NCBI GenBank assembly: GCA_020344415.1
Contig: CP070825.1
Span: 402,525-434,883 of the forward strand
Length of the DNA stretch: 32,359 nucleotides
DNA from: Candidatus Aminicenantota bacterium
Lineage (GTDB): Bacteria; Acidobacteriota; Aminicenantia; Aminicenantales; Aminicenantaceae
Direction of reading: 5' to 3'
Shown: positions 23,879 through 32,359 of the stretch, piece after piece
Position numbering within the stretch: position 1 is the stretch's first letter
Layout of the letters: the number at the start of each line of letters is the position of its first letter
The notes under the pieces: model-generated
The model's input: only the letters and a program-made list of their open reading frames with translations
Databases searched by the model: none
What the model was told of the DNA's origin: nothing
Program-made: the position numbers and the translations under genes

Positions 23879-25618
23879 GTGATAACTCTCGATTATTCGG
23901 TGATTGTGCTCTATTTTGCTTCTGTAATAGGACTGGGATTCTGGTATCAGAAGAGAGCCTCTAGAAACCTGGAGTCCTATTTCCTCGGCGGAAAAAGGAT
24001 GCACTGGCTGGCTCTGGCCATGTCTGGGTCTGTCTCCAACTTTGACATCACAGGCACGATGTGGATCGTATCCATGCTCTTTCTGATGGGGATGAAATCC
24101 ATGTGGATTCACTGGATGTGGGGCTGGATGATGGGCGCCTTCTTCCTCGCTTTTATGGGTAAATGGGTAAGACGTTCGAACGTGATGACTGGCGCTGAAT
24201 GGATGGTTACACGGTTTGGCGAGGGGCAGGGAGGCAATGTTGCACGCACGGCGTATGCGCTCATGGCCGTGATCACCCAGGCAAGCTTCATAGGGTATGC
24301 GTTTCAAGGAATCGGGAAGTTTACCTCGATCTATATTTCTCTCAAGCCAACAACATGCGCTATTATAATTATCGGGATCACTACACTCTATGTCCTTCTC
24401 GGTGGACTTTACAGCGTAGTCGTTACCGATGTCATTCAAACCGTTATTTTAACTCTAGCTAGTATCATTATTGCAGTTGTTGCATACACTCATTTAACTC
24501 CTGATATACTTAAAAATTCCCTTTCAAGCGGATGGACTTCACTGGCACCAAAGTGGCGTTTGGCAGAATTCGCTGGAACTGAAAATTCCGCTTATGAATT
24601 CCTCGGAGCATTGGTAATCGTATGGGTTTTGAAGGGGATTCTGCTGAACGCAGGAGGACCAGCGCAAATGTATGACTTCCAGCGCTTTCTTGCAGCCAGG
24701 AACGCACGTGATGCTGCAAAAATCGGAGCTGCCTGGAGTGTTTTTCTTATTGTTCGCTGGGGGATGGCCATGGGGATAGTGCTTCTTGCCCTTGCAGGGA
24801 TAGCCAAAGTCACTGACCCTGAGCAGGTTATGCCGCTTGTCCTTCAACAATTTCTTCCCGCTGGAGTGCGAGGACTTGTCATAGCTGGACTTCTGGCCGC
24901 TTTCATGTCCACATTCAGCTCGACTGTGAACAGCGGTGCGTCTTATATCGTTCGCGATCTTTGGCAGCCCTATTTCAGGCCGAATGCAAGTCAGAGAACG
25001 CTTATTAGAGCCAGTTATTTTGCGACCATCGGGATCGTCTTAGGTGGCATCCTTATCGGCTATCAAGCTGAATCCATCGCGCAAATCTGGAGCTGGATGA
25101 TGATGGCGCTCGGGGCAGGTGTGGTCATACCCAATGTTCTGCGCTGGTACTGGTGGCGGATCAATGGATGGGGTTATGCTGCTGGAACCATAGCCGGTAT
25201 CCTTGGATCGATCATTGCCCTATTCATGCCTGAGCTACCCATGTTTGTGGTGTTTCCTCCGATTGTCGTTGCATCGCTACTCGCCAGTGTTCTTTTCTCA
25301 TTGGCAACCCCTCCAGTGGATAAAGCTGTTCTAATTTCTTTCTATAAAAGAGTTAGGCCCTTTGGTTTTTGGCGGCCCATCTGTACCAGTTCCCGGCTTT
25401 CTTCCGAAGAACTAGCCAATCCCTCTGAGAGTGCATGGCGGGCTCTTCTTAACACGGGCTTAGGAATTGTTGCCATAACCGGCTGCTATCTTTTCCCAAT
25501 GTACCTTGTCGGACATTGGCATACAAGTGCCTTGATATCAATAGGGGCTGCACTGTTTGCTGGAGGCATGTTAACATTGACCTGGCACCGCTACCTTCCG
25601 TCCGAGAAGAAAGACTGA
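23879..25618 (+). CDS. sodium:solute symporter (SSS family)
   Basis: 579-residue membrane transporter with about 13 to 14 hydrophobic segments. It opens with DYSVIVLYFASVIGLGFWYQ and NLESYFLGGKRMHWLALAMSG, the first two helices and loop typical of SSS carriers, followed by SNFDITGTMWIVSM in the unwound helix region. LLAAFMSTFSSTVNSGASYIVRD in the middle is the conserved sodium-site helix with Ser/Thr pairs. The start is GTG at 23879 with AAAGGAAGGA upstream, 19 bases after the URO-D-family gene, suggesting co-transcription. Substrate is unknown; the neighbour suggests a methylated or other small organic compound. Confidence 0.92.
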   Translation: MITLDYSVIVLYFASVIGLGFWYQKRASRNLESYFLGGKRMHWLALAMSGSVSNFDITGTMWIVSMLFLMGMKSMWIHWMWGWMMGAFFLAFMGKWVRRSNVMTGAEWMVTRFGEGQGGNVARTAYALMAVITQASFIGYAFQGIGKFTSIYISLKPTTCAIIIIGITTLYVLLGGLYSVVVTDVIQTVILTLASIIIAVVAYTHLTPDILKNSLSSGWTSLAPKWRLAEFAGTENSAYEFLGALVIVWVLKGILLNAGGPAQMYDFQRFLAARNARDAAKIGAAWSVFLIVRWGMAMGIVLLALAGIAKVTDPEQVMPLVLQQFLPAGVRGLVIAGLLAAFMSTFSSTVNSGASYIVRDLWQPYFRPNASQRTLIRASYFATIGIVLGGILIGYQAESIAQIWSWMMMALGAGVVIPNVLRWYWWRINGWGYAAGTIAGILGSIIALFMPELPMFVVFPPIVVASLLASVLFSLATPPVDKAVLISFYKRVRPFGFWRPICTSSRLSSEELANPSESAWRALLNTGLGIVAITGCYLFPMYLVGHWHTSALISIGAALFAGGMLTLTWHRYLPSEKKD

Positions 25619-25693
25619 AACAGATGGAAATTGCTTCTCGCCCAAATAAAAGCCTACCTGTACAAGAGTCACTTTTTAAGGTAAAAATTACAA

Positions 25694-26845
25694 TTGCTAG
25701 AAGGCAGTAACATTTTAAGTAGAAAAAAATTGAAAAAATTAGCTTTGATTGTGAATCCAATAGCAGGAATGGGAGGCCGTGTGGGCCTCAAAGGAACAGA
25801 TGGTCCCAGCATCCTGAAAAAAGCTATAAAGCTAGGTGCAAAGCCGCAATCTCATATTCGAACCAAAGAAGCCCTCAAGAAAATCGACTCTCTTAAGGAA
25901 AAGATAGAATTAATCACCTATCCAGAGATAATGGGAGAGAGCGCGGCTATTGAATGTGGTTTTTCTCCAAAGGTCATTGGTTCCCTGAAATCTCATGTTA
26001 CGACTGCCGCAGATACCAGAAAAGCGGCAAAAGACATGCTGAACCAGAAAGTTGATTTGCTCCTTTTTGCTGGAGGAGACGGGACAGCCAGGGATATTTA
26101 CAATGCTGTAGGTGACTCGATAGTGGTTCTGGGAATACCCACTGGAGTCAAGATTCATTCGGCTGTATATGCCTGTAATCCGGAGAGAGCAGGGGAGTTG
26201 GCAGCGCTATATTTGCAGAATAAGGCAAAAAATATTTTGGAAGTAGAAGTGATGGATATCGATGAAGACGATTATAGAAATGGAATACTTTCGGCAAAGT
26301 TGTATGGGTATCTAAGGATTCCATTTAGGAGAAGACACATTCAGAGATTGAAAGCCTCAAGCTCTTCTGATGAGAGGCATTCTCAAGAAGCGATCGCTCA
26401 TGAAATTACTGAAAATATGTCCGATGAATTTTTTTATATTATCGGACCCGGAACGACAACAAGGGCTATCATGGAAAAGCTTAATCTAGAAAATTCCCTG
26501 CTGGGAGTTGACCTTGTTCACAGGAAAAAACTCGTTGGCAGGGACTTGAACGAAACAGAACTTCTATCAAAGATTAGAGGGAAAAAAGCAAAATTAATCA
26601 TTACACCAATCGGCGGCCAAGGTTATCTGCTGGGAAGGGGAAATCAACAATTGAGTCCAAAAGTCATCGAACAGCTTGACAAAGAAAACATTATCATCAT
26701 TGCTACTCAACAAAAAATTAATTCGTTGCACGGCCGGCCTTTATTGGTGGATACATGGGATGAGGAAACAGATCAACTGTTGAGCGATTATTTTAAGGTC
26801 ACAACAGGGTATCGAGAATCTGTGGTTTATAAAATAACCCATTAG
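25694..26845 (+). CDS. ATP-NAD kinase family protein (AcoX/archaeal type)
   Basis: 383-residue protein of the ATP-NAD kinase/diacylglycerol-kinase-like fold. LALIVNPIAGMGGRVGLKG at the N terminus and LLFAGGDGTARDIYNAVG with the catalytic-type D129 in GGDGT are clear; VVLGIPTGVKIHSAVYACNP follows, and FFYIIGPGTTTRAIMEKLN and LIITPIGGQGYLLGRGNQQ lie in the C-terminal half. The GGDGTARD form and the longer C-terminal half match the AcoX-like branch rather than housekeeping NAD kinase, and its reaction is not established. The start is uncertain: TTG at 25694 keeps the frame but has only AAGG well upstream, and TTG at 25730 is an alternative just before the conserved strand. It stands alone between the symporter and the C69 dipeptidase. 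Confidence 0.8.
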   Translation: MLEGSNILSRKKLKKLALIVNPIAGMGGRVGLKGTDGPSILKKAIKLGAKPQSHIRTKEALKKIDSLKEKIELITYPEIMGESAAIECGFSPKVIGSLKSHVTTAADTRKAAKDMLNQKVDLLLFAGGDGTARDIYNAVGDSIVVLGIPTGVKIHSAVYACNPERAGELAALYLQNKAKNILEVEVMDIDEDDYRNGILSAKLYGYLRIPFRRRHIQRLKASSSSDERHSQEAIAHEITENMSDEFFYIIGPGTTTRAIMEKLNLENSLLGVDLVHRKKLVGRDLNETELLSKIRGKKAKLIITPIGGQGYLLGRGNQQLSPKVIEQLDKENIIIIATQQKINSLHGRPLLVDTWDEETDQLLSDYFKVTTGYRESVVYKITH

Positions 26846-26965
26846 GAAACCTTACGCTCAACTGTTTCGGTTCTTGAAAAATGTTTATTCGCACTTTCTT
26901 TTCGAAAAGAGATTGACAATATCTGCATTATCCAAAAAAAATAAATATAGAAGGAGGAAAAAGCC

Positions 26966-31866
<4,901 letters not shown>

Positions 31867-31891
31867 ATCGAAAGCTAAAAATAGAACTAAA

Positions 31892-32104
31892 GTCGATTTC
31901 TTAAGCTCTAGCGGAAGACTCACTGGAGACTTGGTTTTGAAAGCAGCTAGGATGCATATTCCAATAGTTGCCTCATTGAGTTCGGCCATAGATTCTGGGA
32001 TAGAGGCTGCTCGAAGGACTGGAATAACATTGATTGGCTTTGTAAGAGGTAAACGGATGAATGTTTACACAAGACCAGAGCGAATCGTTCTGGACAATTC
32101 CTGA
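31892..32104 (+). pseudogene. fdhD: 5'-truncated fdhD (formate dehydrogenase accessory sulfurtransferase)
   Basis: About 70 residues match only the C-terminal end of FdhD, which transfers sulfur to the molybdenum cofactor of formate dehydrogenases: SSSGRLTGDLVLKAARM, IPIVASLSSAIDSGIEAARR, TGITLIGFVRGKRMNVYTR, then PERIVLDNS and stop. The N-terminal two thirds, including the sulfur-carrying Cys motif, are absent; the preceding sequence is only about 25 bases of unrelated DNA after the lacZ stop. Either the gene was truncated by recombination or two contigs were joined here. Confidence 0.75.
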
Positions 32105-32127
32105 AACCTCAAACGGCGAAGTAAGTT

Positions 32128-32359
32128 ATGAGACGATTTGAGGAGCCTACATCGGAAAGAGCGGCGATAATTCTAGCCGGCGGTCTTTCAGAACGGTTCG
32201 GCCGATACAAAGGATTGGTCTCATTATCAGGTAGACCTCTAATTCTACATGTGTTGGAAAGAATAAGCGAAATAGTCAATGAAATAGTAGTGGTTGTTAG
32301 CTCTGAAAATCAAAAAGACGCGTTAGAATCTATAGTGACCATTCGTGCAAGAATTGTTA
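32128..32359 (+). CDS. mobA: molybdenum cofactor guanylyltransferase, 3' end outside window
   Basis: The visible 77 codons carry the nucleotidyltransferase signature IILAGGLSERFGRYKGLVSL, then SGRPLILHVLERISEIVNEI and VVVVSSENQ, typical of MobA, which attaches GMP to molybdopterin. The gene runs off the window. It starts 24 bases after the truncated fdhD, a usual neighbour because both serve molybdenum enzymes. Ribosome binding site is weak (GGCGAAG). The wording of the motifs resembles archaeal MobA proteins to my eye, which is only an impression. A related CTP- or GTP-dependent transferase cannot be excluded on 77 residues. Confidence 0.7.
   Translation, partial: MRRFEEPTSERAAIILAGGLSERFGRYKGLVSLSGRPLILHVLERISEIVNEIVVVVSSENQKDALESIVTIRARIV

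Noticed and set aside
26913..26918. TTGACA upstream of the C69 dipeptidase as a promoter
   Set aside because: At 16-18 bases downstream there is only an A run, with no acceptable -10 hexamer.

Overview
The window reads as a bacterial chromosome segment of moderate GC, about 31.9 kb long, from a heterotroph that lives on peptides, amino acids and sugars. Many products are exported hydrolases with N-terminal signal sequences (M81, M20, gamma-glutamyltransferase, S9, C69, amidohydrolase, beta-galactosidase). Most starts carry a strong AAGGAGG-type ribosome binding site. The gene mix resembles uncultured anaerobic lineages such as Candidatus Aminicenantes; that is an inference from gene content, since no rRNA or marker gene is present.

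Layout. 1-6267: four plus-strand exported enzymes (M81 MlrC-like lipoprotein, M20 amidohydrolase, gamma-glutamyltransferase, MBL-fold protein), ending in a perfect palindrome. 6308-8496: remnant of an S9 peptidase, an intact minus-strand YtcJ-like amidohydrolase and a small unrecognised remnant. 8772-13671: an amino-acid locus with a proline racemase-superfamily enzyme carrying the Cys/Thr pair of trans-3-hydroxy-L-proline dehydratases, an SDR dehydrogenase, and a strongly diverged pair resembling the two subunits of glycine decarboxylase (GcvPA/GcvPB), without gcvT, gcvH or lpd. A polytopic membrane protein follows (13695-15413). 15459-18828: metY-metX-metW behind a perfect-consensus sigma70 promoter and a roughly 220-nt structured leader. 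18825-22444: minus-strand genes for an S9 peptidase with a Lys/Glu-rich insertion and a small secreted protein, with two more gene remnants. 22630-25618: a URO-D-family methyltransferase-like protein and a sodium:solute symporter. 25694-31866: an ATP-NAD kinase-family protein, then C69 dipeptidase and GH2 beta-galactosidase in tandem. 31892-32359: the 3' end of fdhD and the start of mobA; fdhD is cut off just after lacZ, which may mark a recombination or assembly junction.

How it fits together. The exported peptidases and amidohydrolases would release amino acids outside the cytoplasm. The 8.8-13.7 kb locus could handle hydroxyproline or another amino acid. metYXW makes homocysteine/methionine by direct sulfhydrylation. 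Non-coding points of note are a 72-bp repeat with imperfect terminal inverted repeats present twice (1667-1738 and 19012-19083), each just 3' of a peptidase gene, and several intergenic remnants that mostly retain the 3' ends of lost genes. The strongest candidate for something undescribed is the diverged GcvP-like pair in its hydroxyproline-type context.
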